From assembly GCA_003555075.1 (NCBI GenBank), contig PWHW01000007.1:1-45974 (forward strand): a stretch of DNA of 45,974 nucleotides, given 5' to 3'. The notes beneath the pieces are model-generated. The model was not told the DNA's origin. It did not search any database and was given only the letters and a program-made list of their open reading frames with translations. Position numbers and translations under genes: made by a program. Positions within the stretch are counted from its first letter, which is position 1; every line of letters starts with the position of its first letter. Positions 15,469-25,049 of this stretch are shown in pieces. This DNA comes from Candidatus Nealsoniibacteriota bacterium. Its GTDB lineage: Bacteria > Patescibacteriota > Minisyncoccia > Minisyncoccales > PWPS01.

Positions 15469-16150
15469 TATACTGTTGAAATATCGAAAAAATAATTGTC
15501 ACAAGCCAATAAAGACCAACTGCAGATGGTAAACTAAGTAAAACTATAAAAGTAAAACCGGGTAAGAACATTATCATTTGAGATTGCATGGCCTTCGCCA
15601 TATCCTTCTTTTCCGAAGAATTATCATCTTCCTTGTTCTTCATTGTCATTTTCATCTGCGCATATTGTCCGGCTGCAGCAAGTATTGCGAGAAGAGCGTG
15701 AGGAGAAGACAGGTCTATGATTCCCAAGAAATGATAATTCACTGTCTCGGGGACGGTAACAAAATCATAAAGGTGCTTCATCTCTTCGTTTTCCAATCCT
15801 CTCCTGAATATCTGAAACAACGATATTAGAATGGGAAGCTGAATGATAAGAGGGCCCATCCCGGAAAAAGGACTCACCTTTCTTTCTCTATAAAGCTCCA
15901 TTATCTTCCTTGCCTGCTCTTCCTTGTTATCCTTATACTTTTCCTGTATCTTTTTCACCTCGGGCTGAATGATCTGCATCTCTCGTTGTGATCTTGCCGC
16001 TTTAATTCCCAATGGATAAAGCACACCCTTAACAAGAAAAGTTAACAATATAACAGCTATTCCTAAGTCTGGAAAAGGAACTAAATTATAAAGGAATATT
16101 AATAAATTAAATAAAGGTTGGTAAATTAAAAGATATAGTATTTCTCCCAT
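15410..16150 (-). CDS. yidC: Membrane protein insertase YidC/Oxa1
   Basis: 246 aa; DLGIAVILLTFLVKGVLYPLGIKAARSQREMQIIQPEVKKIQEKYKDNKEEQARKIMELYRERKVSPFSGMGPLIIQLPILISLF. Confidence 0.92.
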   Translation of the reverse strand: MGEILYLLIYQPLFNLLIFLYNLVPFPDLGIAVILLTFLVKGVLYPLGIKAARSQREMQIIQPEVKKIQEKYKDNKEEQARKIMELYRERKVSPFSGMGPLIIQLPILISLFQIFRRGLENEEMKHLYDFVTVPETVNYHFLGIIDLSSPHALLAILAAAGQYAQMKMTMKNKEDDNSSEKKDMAKAMQSQMIMFLPGFTFIVLLSLPSAVGLYWLVTIIFSIFQQYIVQRDKSKENKNGGDKKNN

Positions 16151-16151
16151 T

Positions 16152-16493
16152 TTATTGGATCAATTGTGCTTTTTTAAATATTTTTTCCGTTTCTTTTTTT
16201 ATCTCTTGAAAATCCTCTTCAAGTAAATTTTTTTTGATGATGAAAATAATATCAAAACCTCCCTCTAATAAGGGAAGGAAACCTTTGACCGCTTCTCGCA
16301 TAACCCTTTTCCCTCTATTCCTCTTAACTGCTTTTTTCTCTTGTTTTAAAGGGAATACAAATGCAAAACGAAAAAAAGAAAGATCATTCTTTTTGACTTT
16401 CATTGTGAACAATTTCCCAAAAAAAACTTCCCCTTCTTTAAAGACCCTCTCGAAATCTTTCCTTTTCTTGATTCTCCTTTTCGAGGGTAGCAT
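16152..16493 (-). CDS. rnpA: Ribonuclease P protein component
   Basis: 113 aa; FAFVFPLKQEKKAVKRNRGKRVMREAVK, between rpmH and yidC. Confidence 0.88.
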   Translation of the reverse strand: MLPSKRRIKKRKDFERVFKEGEVFFGKLFTMKVKKNDLSFFRFAFVFPLKQEKKAVKRNRGKRVMREAVKGFLPLLEGGFDIIFIIKKNLLEEDFQEIKKETEKIFKKAQLIQ

Positions 16494-16501
16494 AATGGAT
16501 A

Positions 16502-16636
16502 TTAAGCAGAAATCCTTTTCCTTCCCTTTTTTCTTCTGTTTTGCAAAACTCTTTTTCCTCCCTTGGTCTTCTTTCTTTCCAGAAAACCGTGAGTTCTCTT
16601 CCTTTTTCTTTTTTTTAGAACTCCTGAGTACGACAT
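16502..16636 (-). CDS. rpmH: Ribosomal protein bL34 (absent from the ORF track)
   Basis: Manual translation of the minus strand: MSYSGVLKKRKRKRTHGFLERKKTKGGKRVLQNRRKKGRKRISA* (44 aa), with the bL34 core KRKRTHGFLERKKTKGGKRVLxxRRKKGRKRISA. Confidence 0.93.
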   Translation of the reverse strand: MSYSGVLKKRKRKRTHGFLERKKTKGGKRVLQNRRKKGRKRISA

Positions 16637-16897
16637 AAGTTTTAATTTTTAGATAAAATAACTTTTACATTCTACTTTATATCACCGGAAAAGTCAATTT
16701 ATAAGAAAATTTTTCTCATTGAGGGAGCTACCTTGATATTTACCAAAAAAAAGAAAATATTATCCCCATCTTTTCCACAAGTTTTCCTTATTTGCACAAT
16801 AAAAAGGGGTTTTCCACAAAATGTTGCTCTGTGTTATAATGCTTTTACCGATAAAGAGCATCTTAACAAGAACTGTATCGGGTAATTTTTTTAATCT
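16637..16897. promoter_or_regulatory. Putative oriC / dnaA promoter region
   Basis: AT-rich intergenic region between rpmH and dnaA; two TTTTCCACA DnaA-box-like sites at 16771-16779 and 16810-16818; TATAAT -10 at 16835-16840. Confidence 0.65.
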
Positions 16898-18268
16898 ATG
16901 CAAAAAGAAAACCTCTGGCAATCGGTTTTAGCTCAAATACAATTGGAGATCTCGGATGCCAGTTTTAATACTTGGTTCAAGAATACCAAAATATCGGAAA
17001 TTGAAAGAGGAAGGGTTACGATCTCCGTGCCAAATACTTTTGTAAGAGATTGGCTAAGTAATAAATATCATAAAAAAATACTAAAAGGCTTAAGAAATAT
17101 AGATCCCGGTATAAAAGAAGTTGGGTATACCATAAACTCCTCTTCAAACTCTTCTTCCGTAAAAACAAGAAATAGTGAGAGTAAGAAAGAAAACGAAAAG
17201 GCGGTTGATAATCAGATGGAATTTCAAGAACTTTCTATAGACCATAATACCGGTCTAAATCCCAAATACACTTTTGATAATTTCGTTGTAGGGCCTTTTA
17301 ATGAACTTGCCCATGCTGCCGGGTTTGCAGTAGGAAAAAATCCGGGGTCTTTATATAATCCCCTTTTTATATACAGTAAGACCGGTCTTGGAAAGACCCA
17401 TTTACTGCAAGCAGTGGGAAATAAGGTTAAAAAAGAAATAAAAGGAAAAAGAGTTTTTTATATTCAAGCACAGAAATTTATTTCCGAAATAATATCCTCT
17501 ATTCGAAATAATAAAATGGAGGAATTCAAATACAGATATAAAGATGTGGATATACTGATCATTGATGATATTCAATTCTTGTCGGGAAAAGAGAAAACTC
17601 AAGAAGAGTTCTTTCATACCTTTAACGAGTTATATGAAAAGAATAAACAAATAATATTATCCTCTGATAGACCGCCAAAATCAATCAGCTCTCTTACCGA
17701 TAGGCTAAGATCTCGCTTTGAAGGGGGTATGATCGCCGATATAGACTATCCTGATACAGAGACAAGAGCTGCTATTTTAAAGACAAAAGCACAAGAAAAA
17801 GATCTAACCCTTTCAGATGATGTTTGTTATTATATCGCGGAAAATATACAAAGAAGCATTAGGGAATTGGAAGGAGTGCTTAATAAATTGATTATCCAAC
17901 AACAAACCAAAGATACGGTCATTAATCTCAACGAAGCAAAGAAAGTACTGAAAAACATAAATCAAACATCTTCTACCTCTTTTTCATTCAATAAGATATT
18001 AAAAACAGTCGCAAATTTTTATGAGATAAATGAAAAGGATATAATGAGTTCCTCAAGAAAAAAAGAGGTGGTCAAATCAAGACAAATATTGATATATCTT
18101 TTAAGAGAGGAATTAAACTATTCTTATCCTTATATAGGTAAAAAAGTGGGAGGAAAGGACCACACCACAATCATCCACTCTTTTTCAAAAATAAAAAAAG
18201 AAATTCAAAAAAATGAAGAAATAAAAGAAGAACTTTCTTATATAAAGGAGAGTTTAATGTCTGTTTAA
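16898..18268 (+). CDS. dnaA: Chromosomal replication initiator DnaA
   Basis: 456 aa; GLGKTHLLQAVGN Walker A, DILIIDDIQFLSGKEKTQEEFFHTFN, C-terminal GGKDHTTIIHSF. Confidence 0.97.
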   Translation: MQKENLWQSVLAQIQLEISDASFNTWFKNTKISEIERGRVTISVPNTFVRDWLSNKYHKKILKGLRNIDPGIKEVGYTINSSSNSSSVKTRNSESKKENEKAVDNQMEFQELSIDHNTGLNPKYTFDNFVVGPFNELAHAAGFAVGKNPGSLYNPLFIYSKTGLGKTHLLQAVGNKVKKEIKGKRVFYIQAQKFISEIISSIRNNKMEEFKYRYKDVDILIIDDIQFLSGKEKTQEEFFHTFNELYEKNKQIILSSDRPPKSISSLTDRLRSRFEGGMIADIDYPDTETRAAILKTKAQEKDLTLSDDVCYYIAENIQRSIRELEGVLNKLIIQQQTKDTVINLNEAKKVLKNINQTSSTSFSFNKILKTVANFYEINEKDIMSSSRKKEVVKSRQILIYLLREELNYSYPYIGKKVGGKDHTTIIHSFSKIKKEIQKNEEIKEELSYIKESLMSV

Positions 18269-18458
18269 AAGATTGTTAAAAAGAGTGGGAAAAATTATGG
18301 AGAAATAGAGAGAGAAAATATTTTAGGTTTTCAAACTTTATTTACACAAATTTTACACAAATAATTTCCACATTTTATCCCCTTCCTGTTTAGGAAGAAA
18401 TAGAGAGTTTTCCAGATGATTAATTATTACAATTAGTATTATTTAAAAAATTATTATT
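18269..18458. promoter_or_regulatory. dnaA-dnaN intergenic, DnaA-box-like cluster (possible second half of oriC)
   Basis: AT-rich; tttacaca (18340-18348), ttttacaca (18351-18359), tttccacat near 18364-18373. Confidence 0.5.
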
Positions 18459-19580
18459 ATGAAATTAACAGTACTTCAAAATAAATTAAAAGAAGGTTTA
18501 AGTATTATAGGAAAAGCTACCGCTAAATCGTCAACTCTTCCTATTTTAAAGAATATTCTTATAAGAACGGAGGATAATTTTTTAAATTTATCAGCTACTG
18601 ATTTGGAAATAGGGATAAAATGGTGGACTTTAGTAAAGGTGGATGAAGAAGGTTCTACTACTATTCCTTACAACTCTTTTTCTTCTTTTATTAATTTATT
18701 ACCTACCGAGCAGATAGATCTTAATGTTAATAATAATAATCTTTCAGTAGAATGTGAGGATTATAAAACTCAAATAAACGGAATTGATCCTGATGATTTT
18801 CCTATTATTCCTCAAGTGGAGGAAGTTAATAAAATTACGATAAATAGTAGAATTCTTTGTGAAGGTCTTTTACAAATTATAGATGTTCCCTCTTTATCAA
18901 AAGTTAAACCTGAAATATCAGGTATATTATTTTCTTATAATAATAATGAATTGAAATTAGTTGCTACGGATAGTTATAGGTTGGCAGAAAAAAGAATATC
19001 TCTTAAAGAGGATAAAAAAGATGAATTTTCATTTATTATTCCTCAAAGGACAGCACGTGAAGTTATTAATATATTAAAGGATCTTAATAAAGAAGTGGAG
19101 ATCGTATTTGGGGAAAATCAAGTTCTTTTAAGAGTTAAAATGGAAGAATTTAACCATTCTTATATTGAGATTACCTCAAAAGTGATAGAGGGTAATTATC
19201 CTGATTATGAGAAAATAATTCCTGATAATTTAAAAACTCAAATAGTTTTAAATAAAGAGGATTTTCTGAACAAGATAAAAGCTGCAAGTGTCTTTACTAG
19301 TAAGATTAATGAGATTAATTTAAGTATCTCTCCTGAAAAAGGAGAAGTGGTAATTGAAAGTAGTAATACAGATCTGGGTAATTATGAAGCAAAATTAAAA
19401 GGAAGATCAGAAGGTGAGGAGACAAAAATATCTTTTAATTATCGATTTATTGTCGATGGACTTTCAAATATCAAGAGTTCAGAAGTGATATTTGAATTAA
19501 ATGATGAGAATAGCCCCGGTATTTTGAAGCCGGTTGGAAAGAATGATTTTCTTTATGTAGTGATGCCTGTCAAGAACTGA
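18459..19580 (+). CDS. dnaN: DNA polymerase III beta subunit (sliding clamp)
   Basis: 373 aa; STLPILKNILIRTEDNFLNLSATDLEIGI, LVATDSYRLAEKRI, YVVMPVKN C-terminus. Confidence 0.95.
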   Translation: MKLTVLQNKLKEGLSIIGKATAKSSTLPILKNILIRTEDNFLNLSATDLEIGIKWWTLVKVDEEGSTTIPYNSFSSFINLLPTEQIDLNVNNNNLSVECEDYKTQINGIDPDDFPIIPQVEEVNKITINSRILCEGLLQIIDVPSLSKVKPEISGILFSYNNNELKLVATDSYRLAEKRISLKEDKKDEFSFIIPQRTAREVINILKDLNKEVEIVFGENQVLLRVKMEEFNHSYIEITSKVIEGNYPDYEKIIPDNLKTQIVLNKEDFLNKIKAASVFTSKINEINLSISPEKGEVVIESSNTDLGNYEAKLKGRSEGEETKISFNYRFIVDGLSNIKSSEVIFELNDENSPGILKPVGKNDFLYVVMPVKN

Positions 19581-21446
19581 TTATAATACCTCTTTCATTA
19601 TATCTCTCCATAAAGGAGCTGCTACACTTACACCGGAAGCGTTATACATAGGAGAGTTATCGTTATTACCTACCCACACTCCTACCACTCTGGAGGAAGT
19701 ATATCCTACCGTCCAAGCATCTCTAAAGTTCTGTGTACTTCCTGTTTTTACACTTACTTCATGATTCGGGAAGTGTAAAGGAGAATTCTCTCCAAAAACG
19801 GGAGTTCTTGCATTGTTATCAGAAAGTATATCGGTTATTTCTCTTGCTATAGAGGGTTGTAAAACTCTTTTTTGATTACTCTCATTCTTTTCTAAAATAT
19901 TTCCTTCTCTATCGGTGATCTTACTTATATAAATAGGGGAATTCTTATATCCTTCCGTGGCAAAAACTCCATAAGCGTATGATACTTCCAGCAATCTTAC
20001 ATCTCCTCCTCCCAAAACAAGAGGAAGTCCGTAGAAACTTGCGGGACGAGGAAGTTCTATTCCTAGCTCTCTTGCCATTTCCACACTGTCATTTAAACCT
20101 GCAAGATCACTTAATACTTTAACAGAGGGAACATTTAATGATTGAGCTAATGCTTCTCTTAAGGTAACCTCTCCCCTAAATTGACCATCATAGTTTCGGG
20201 GGATATAAGGGTTACTCTCTGTTCCAAAGTTTGTTCTTTCATCTACTACAATAGTATTTGATCCATACCCATTTTTAAAAGCTTTTGCATAAACGAAAGG
20301 TTTGAAGGCTGATCCCGGCTGTCTCTCACTTTTAACTACGTTTGTATAGGGACTAAATTTACAATTGACTCCTGGCGTACAACCCTTTGGAAGGGGATCT
20401 TTGAAATAATCCACCGAACCTACCATAGCCAATATTTCACCGGTATGGGGGTCAAGGACTATTACTCCTGCATTATGAGCATTATGATGTTGAAGCTGGG
20501 AAATTCTTTCTTTTACTATTCTTTCGACTTCCTTTTGAAGTTCAAGATCTATAGTGGTATGAACCTCAAACCCTTCTTCTTTTAAAAACTCTTCACCGTA
20601 TTTTGATTCTAAAATACTTTTAACTTCCATAACAAAATGAGGGGCACGTAAATAGTCCCTGGAACGATGGAAAACAAGATCCTCTTCTTTTGCTTCTTCA
20701 AACTCCTCTTCTGTTATCAGATCGGCACTATGCATTCTACTCAATAAATGGTCCTTTCTTCTCATTAATTGTTCCAAATTATCACCGTAAGGAGAAAGGT
20801 GGCTTGGGGCGGGTATAAGAGAAACGAGGGTAGCTGATTCTGCTAATGTAAGTTCTCCGGCGGTTTTATTGAAATAAGTTTGAGCGGCGGACTCTATTCC
20901 GTACGCATTTGACCCAAAGGGTATTTGGTTAAGATAAAATTCTAGTATTTCATCCTTTGAATATCTTCTTTCAAGTTCCAATGTAAGAACAATTTCTCTC
21001 ACTTTTCTTATCACCTCTCTTTCCGGGGTCAAAAATGCTGATCTTACGAATTGTTGTGATATCGTTGAACCTCCGGCGACGGTCTCTCCTGCTCTTATAT
21101 TAGTAATAAGAGAACGTCCTACTCCTCTGAAATCAACTCCGAAATGATCATAAAAATTGGAATCTTCTGCAGTTAGAAGAGCATTAACGAAATGATCGGG
21201 TACATTTTCCAGATTTGTTAATTCCCTTTTTTCTTCTCCATATATGGTATAAAGAACATTTTCCCCCGTTCTGTCATATATTTTTGTGGGTTGAGCTTTG
21301 GGATGATCTGCATATCTTTCCGGCCTGGGAAGGTCACTGGCAAAGTATATGAAAAGAAAAAGAGTAACAAAAACCCCCGACAAGAAGATTATTGCCGTTA
21401 TGTAAAGTATGTTTATTAATATTTTCTTGAAATTTCTCTTTTTCAT
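19581..21446 (-). CDS. Class A penicillin-binding protein (GT51 transglycosylase + transpeptidase)
   Basis: 621 aa; TAEDSNFYDHFGVDFRGVGRS, GGSTISQQFVRSAF, transpeptidase SAFK, SLN, KTGST motifs. Confidence 0.93.
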   Translation of the reverse strand: MKKRNFKKILINILYITAIIFLSGVFVTLFLFIYFASDLPRPERYADHPKAQPTKIYDRTGENVLYTIYGEEKRELTNLENVPDHFVNALLTAEDSNFYDHFGVDFRGVGRSLITNIRAGETVAGGSTISQQFVRSAFLTPEREVIRKVREIVLTLELERRYSKDEILEFYLNQIPFGSNAYGIESAAQTYFNKTAGELTLAESATLVSLIPAPSHLSPYGDNLEQLMRRKDHLLSRMHSADLITEEEFEEAKEEDLVFHRSRDYLRAPHFVMEVKSILESKYGEEFLKEEGFEVHTTIDLELQKEVERIVKERISQLQHHNAHNAGVIVLDPHTGEILAMVGSVDYFKDPLPKGCTPGVNCKFSPYTNVVKSERQPGSAFKPFVYAKAFKNGYGSNTIVVDERTNFGTESNPYIPRNYDGQFRGEVTLREALAQSLNVPSVKVLSDLAGLNDSVEMARELGIELPRPASFYGLPLVLGGGDVRLLEVSYAYGVFATEGYKNSPIYISKITDREGNILEKNESNQKRVLQPSIAREITDILSDNNARTPVFGENSPLHFPNHEVSVKTGSTQNFRDAWTVGYTSSRVVGVWVGNNDNSPMYNASGVSVAAPLWRDIMKEVL

Positions 21447-21499
21447 TATTCAAGAGGTAATCTTCATTATACTGATTATAACTTCTTTTATCAAGTAAT

Positions 21500-21979
21500 T
21501 CAGAAAGGAGAGTTTGCTTTTATTATTCCTGATATTGCTGCCCCTAATGCATCTGCTGCGTCGTTTGGCGATGGTTTTTCTTTCAAGTTAAGAGTTATTT
21601 TTATCATTTCTTGAACTTGTTTTTTGCTGGCTTTCCCATATCCGGTAATTGCCATTTTTATTTCAAGAGGGGTGAATTCTTGAACGGGAACACCTCTTTT
21701 TTCTGCAGTTACCATTACTACCCCTTTTGCTTGGCTTACAGGAATCACTGTTTTTATATTCTTGAAAAAATATACGTTCTCTATTGCAAGTATTTCGGGA
21801 GAATATTTATCTATAAGGGAAGAAACATTCTTGCTTAAGATATTTAAACGAGAAGAAGGGGAAAGATTTTTATTGGTCTTGATTATTCCGTATTCCAAGC
21901 AAAGAAAATCATCTTTTTCCTTTTTTACTATTCCATATCCCGTAGTGGCAGTTCCTGGATCTATTCCGATAATGATCAT
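21500..21979 (-). CDS. ruvC: Holliday junction resolvase RuvC
   Basis: 159 aa; IIGIDPGTATTGYGIV, AIENVYFFKNIKTVIPVSQAKGV, PNDAADALGAA. Confidence 0.95.
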   Translation of the reverse strand: MIIIGIDPGTATTGYGIVKKEKDDFLCLEYGIIKTNKNLSPSSRLNILSKNVSSLIDKYSPEILAIENVYFFKNIKTVIPVSQAKGVVMVTAEKRGVPVQEFTPLEIKMAITGYGKASKKQVQEMIKITLNLKEKPSPNDAADALGAAISGIIKANSPF

Positions 21980-22680
21980 GCATTTGTGTAGACCTCCTCT
22001 ATGGATTCCATTTCCAGAAGATCATCAACTAGTTCTTTATAATTCTTTTTTGTTTTTATCGGAGCTCTTGGTTTCCATCCCGGGTTTGCGGAATTGATCG
22101 TAAAACCTCTTTTTTCCAAGGACTTTTTCATTTCTTTTATATTATTCGGGTTGGTGTAAGCAAGGATAGAGCCCTCTTTTTCCTTTATATCTTCCGCTCC
22201 TTCTTCAATTATTTGAAGAATCTCTTCTTCGCTTATATTCTTATTTTTAATTTCAATTTCAATTATACCCTTCTTTTCAAACAACCAGGTGACAGAGCCC
22301 GGTTTAGCCAATTTTCCCTCATGCCTTTTGAGAACTTCCTTTATCTTGTCCAGATCGCGATTCCTGTTATCTGTTTGACCCTCGATTATCAAGGCGAGTT
22401 CTTCGGGTCCGTACGCCTCAAAAATAAAAGGAGTCAATTTTCCTTGCTCTCCCTCTCCTGCCCCTCTTTCTATTGCTTTCTCTATATTTTTAAGAGGCAT
22501 ATCCGTTTCTTTTGCTTTTTCTATCAAAGTTCTCAAATCGGGATTGGCCTGAGGGTCTTTTCCCTTTTCTCTTACTGTACCAATAATGAGCCGTGACAAT
22601 TTTGAAAAGGTTTTGGCCCTTTTTTTGTCTTCCGCTTCCTTTTTTCTTTTTATGTTCTTGAAGTGACTATGTCCCGCCAT
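21976..22680 (-). CDS. yebC: YebC/PmpR-family regulatory protein
   Basis: 234 aa; MAGHSHFKNIKRKKEAEDKKRAKTFSKLSRLI. Confidence 0.93.
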   Translation of the reverse strand: MAGHSHFKNIKRKKEAEDKKRAKTFSKLSRLIIGTVREKGKDPQANPDLRTLIEKAKETDMPLKNIEKAIERGAGEGEQGKLTPFIFEAYGPEELALIIEGQTDNRNRDLDKIKEVLKRHEGKLAKPGSVTWLFEKKGIIEIEIKNKNISEEEILQIIEEGAEDIKEKEGSILAYTNPNNIKEMKKSLEKRGFTINSANPGWKPRAPIKTKKNYKELVDDLLEMESIEEVYTNA

Positions 22681-23674
22681 TTTCTTTTTTTAAATAACTT
22701 TTTCCTTTTTCTGTTATTACTCTTCCACGAGGAGTTCTTTTTATAAGTCCCACTTGCATAAGATAAGGTTCGTATATTTCTACAATAGTCTCTTCTTCCT
22801 CTCCTGATGCCAGCGCTATAGATTGGAGGCCTACGGGACCTCCGTCGAATTTGTTGTATAGCACTCCGAGTATTTTTCTATCTCCCGATTCCAGCCCTAT
22901 CTTGTCTATATCCAAAAAGGAAAGAGCTTTTTCCGCCTTTTCTCTTGTGAGGGTGCCACCTCCTTCTACTTGAGAAAAATCTCTTACCCTCTTTAAGAGC
23001 CTGTTTGCTATCCTGGGATTGAAGCGTGCTCTGCAAGCGATGGATGATATGGCTTGTTTGTTTATTTTAACCTCTAGTAGTTTTGCGGATTTTTTTATTA
23101 TCTCTTCGATTTCTCCCATTGTATAGGAGTCAAGGCGAAATGTAGCTCCAAATCGACTTCTCAAGGGAGAGGATAAAAGAGCAAGTCTTGTGGTAGCTCC
23201 TATTAAAGTAAACTTGGGTATTTTGAGATCCATTGTCCTTGCCATGGGTCCTTTTCCTATTACTAGATTCAATCTGAATTCTTCCATTGCGGGATAAATT
23301 ATCTCTTCGCAAGAACTGTTCATTCTGTGAATCTCATCTATGAATAAGATATCGCCTTCTTTCAAGCTTGTAAGTATTGCAGCAAGATCTCCACTTTTCT
23401 TTATCGATGGTCCGGCAATAGTACGAATTCCAGAATTCATTTTTTTGGCCACCAAATAAGACAATGTAGTTTTTCCCAGTCCGGATCCTCCGTAAAACAA
23501 GAGATGTTCTATAGAAGGATCCTTTCTTTTCTTAGCTGCTTCTATGATTATTTCAATGTTCTTCTTTATGTTGTTTTGCCCTACATAATCTTCTAAGCTC
23601 TGAGGCCTCAATGCCAGATCCAGAGCCTTATCTTCTTCTTTGAGAATAGGAGATATTTTACCCTTTTTCTTCAT
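22667..23674 (-). CDS. ruvB: Holliday junction branch migration ATPase RuvB
   Basis: 335 aa; LRPQSLEDYVGQ, GGSGLGKTTLSYLVA, ILFIDEIHRMN, IGATTRLALLSSPLRSRFG. Confidence 0.95.
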   Translation of the reverse strand: MKKKGKISPILKEEDKALDLALRPQSLEDYVGQNNIKKNIEIIIEAAKKRKDPSIEHLLFYGGSGLGKTTLSYLVAKKMNSGIRTIAGPSIKKSGDLAAILTSLKEGDILFIDEIHRMNSSCEEIIYPAMEEFRLNLVIGKGPMARTMDLKIPKFTLIGATTRLALLSSPLRSRFGATFRLDSYTMGEIEEIIKKSAKLLEVKINKQAISSIACRARFNPRIANRLLKRVRDFSQVEGGGTLTREKAEKALSFLDIDKIGLESGDRKILGVLYNKFDGGPVGLQSIALASGEEEETIVEIYEPYLMQVGLIKRTPRGRVITEKGKSYLKKENGGT

Positions 23675-23680
23675 TTTTTC

Positions 23681-24988
23681 TTAGGTTATCCTATCAATCT
23701 CTTCCATGGTAGTGACTTGTTGGAGAACTTTTATGATACCGTCCTGTCTCATGGTGACCATTCCTTTTTCTATAGCCTTCTTTCTCGTTTTTGCAATAGA
23801 AGGAGAAGAAGAAAGGAATTCTTCCATTTCGTCATCCAATAAAAAGGCCTCAAATATTCCCAATCTTTCCTGATATCCGGTAAAACTACATTCTTTACAA
23901 CCGACACTTTTGGGAATCTTAATCTCGGAAGGAACCTTAAAAACATCCTTTTTTACTGTCTTTAATTCGTTCTTTATCTTGTCCTCAAGCTCTTTTTCCG
24001 GTTTTTTGAATGTTGCGCAACGAGAGCAAACTTTTCTTACTAATCTTTGCGCGATAATCATGTTTATCGCTGGTGCAATATTTGCTATTTTTTCTCCCAG
24101 TGCTACTAGTCTTGATATTGCTCCCGGAGCATCGTTGGTATGAAGAGTTGAAAACACCAAGTGGCCTGTAAGGGCGGCTTGCATGCTTATTTGCGCTGTT
24201 TCAAGGTCTCTTACCTCTCCTACCAGGATGACGTCGGGGTCTTGGCGAACGATAGCTTTCAGCCCATTTGCAAAGTCGTAACCGCTTCCGGGATTTACCT
24301 CTGTTTGAGATATTCCTTTCAAGTGATACTCTATGGGGTCCTCTATAGTAATGGTTTTTACCCCCGGCTTATTGATGGCTTTTAGGAAAGCATAAAGAGT
24401 TGTGGTTTTTCCTGAACCGGTAGGCCCGGTAACAATAACCATTCCATTGGGCTTTTCTATTTCATTCTTGAAAATTTGAAAAAGGTCGTTTCTTAGACCG
24501 AGATCCTCGAGGGTGATCAATTTTCTTGGGTCAAGAACTCTCATTACCACCGTTTCTCCATATTCGGAAGGAAGAGTGGACATTCTTATTTCTATTTCTG
24601 CATTTCTATCCCTTAGAGGTATTACTACGGTAAATCTTCCGTCCTGAGGGCGGTCTTCTATGTTGAGCTTTACCTTTGACAATAACTTTGTGCGAGAAAT
24701 TATTTTCTCTGAAATGTCCTTTTCTATACTGATTACATCCTGCAATATTCCATCAAGCCTCATTCTTATCTTGGCCCTATCCTCTTCGGGCTCTATGTGA
24801 ATATCGGAGGCTTTTGTAAAGAATGCTCCAAGAAGGATTATTTCCAACACCTTGGAAATATCATTTTTCAAACCCCTTTCTATCTCTTTTTTTACTTGCG
24901 GGAGATTATTTAATTTTTCTTCTGCTCCTTTTACTTCTTCGGAAGGAATCTTTACTTCTCCCGCGATCTTTTTTGAATTTTCTTCCAT
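23681..24988 (-). CDS. GspE/PilB-type secretion/pilus ATPase
   Basis: 435 aa; ASDIHIEPEEDRAKIRMRLDG, GPTGSGKTTTLYA, RQDPDVILVGEVRDLETAQISMQAALTGHLVFSTLHTNDAPGAISRL, CSRC/CKEC zinc motif. Confidence 0.93.
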   Translation of the reverse strand: MEENSKKIAGEVKIPSEEVKGAEEKLNNLPQVKKEIERGLKNDISKVLEIILLGAFFTKASDIHIEPEEDRAKIRMRLDGILQDVISIEKDISEKIISRTKLLSKVKLNIEDRPQDGRFTVVIPLRDRNAEIEIRMSTLPSEYGETVVMRVLDPRKLITLEDLGLRNDLFQIFKNEIEKPNGMVIVTGPTGSGKTTTLYAFLKAINKPGVKTITIEDPIEYHLKGISQTEVNPGSGYDFANGLKAIVRQDPDVILVGEVRDLETAQISMQAALTGHLVFSTLHTNDAPGAISRLVALGEKIANIAPAINMIIAQRLVRKVCSRCATFKKPEKELEDKIKNELKTVKKDVFKVPSEIKIPKSVGCKECSFTGYQERLGIFEAFLLDDEMEEFLSSSPSIAKTRKKAIEKGMVTMRQDGIIKVLQQVTTMEEIDRIT

Positions 24989-25049
24989 AAACCATTATCA
25001 TTACTATAACTCAATTTATCTTAATTCGGGGGTTTAGTCAATTTGGCCA

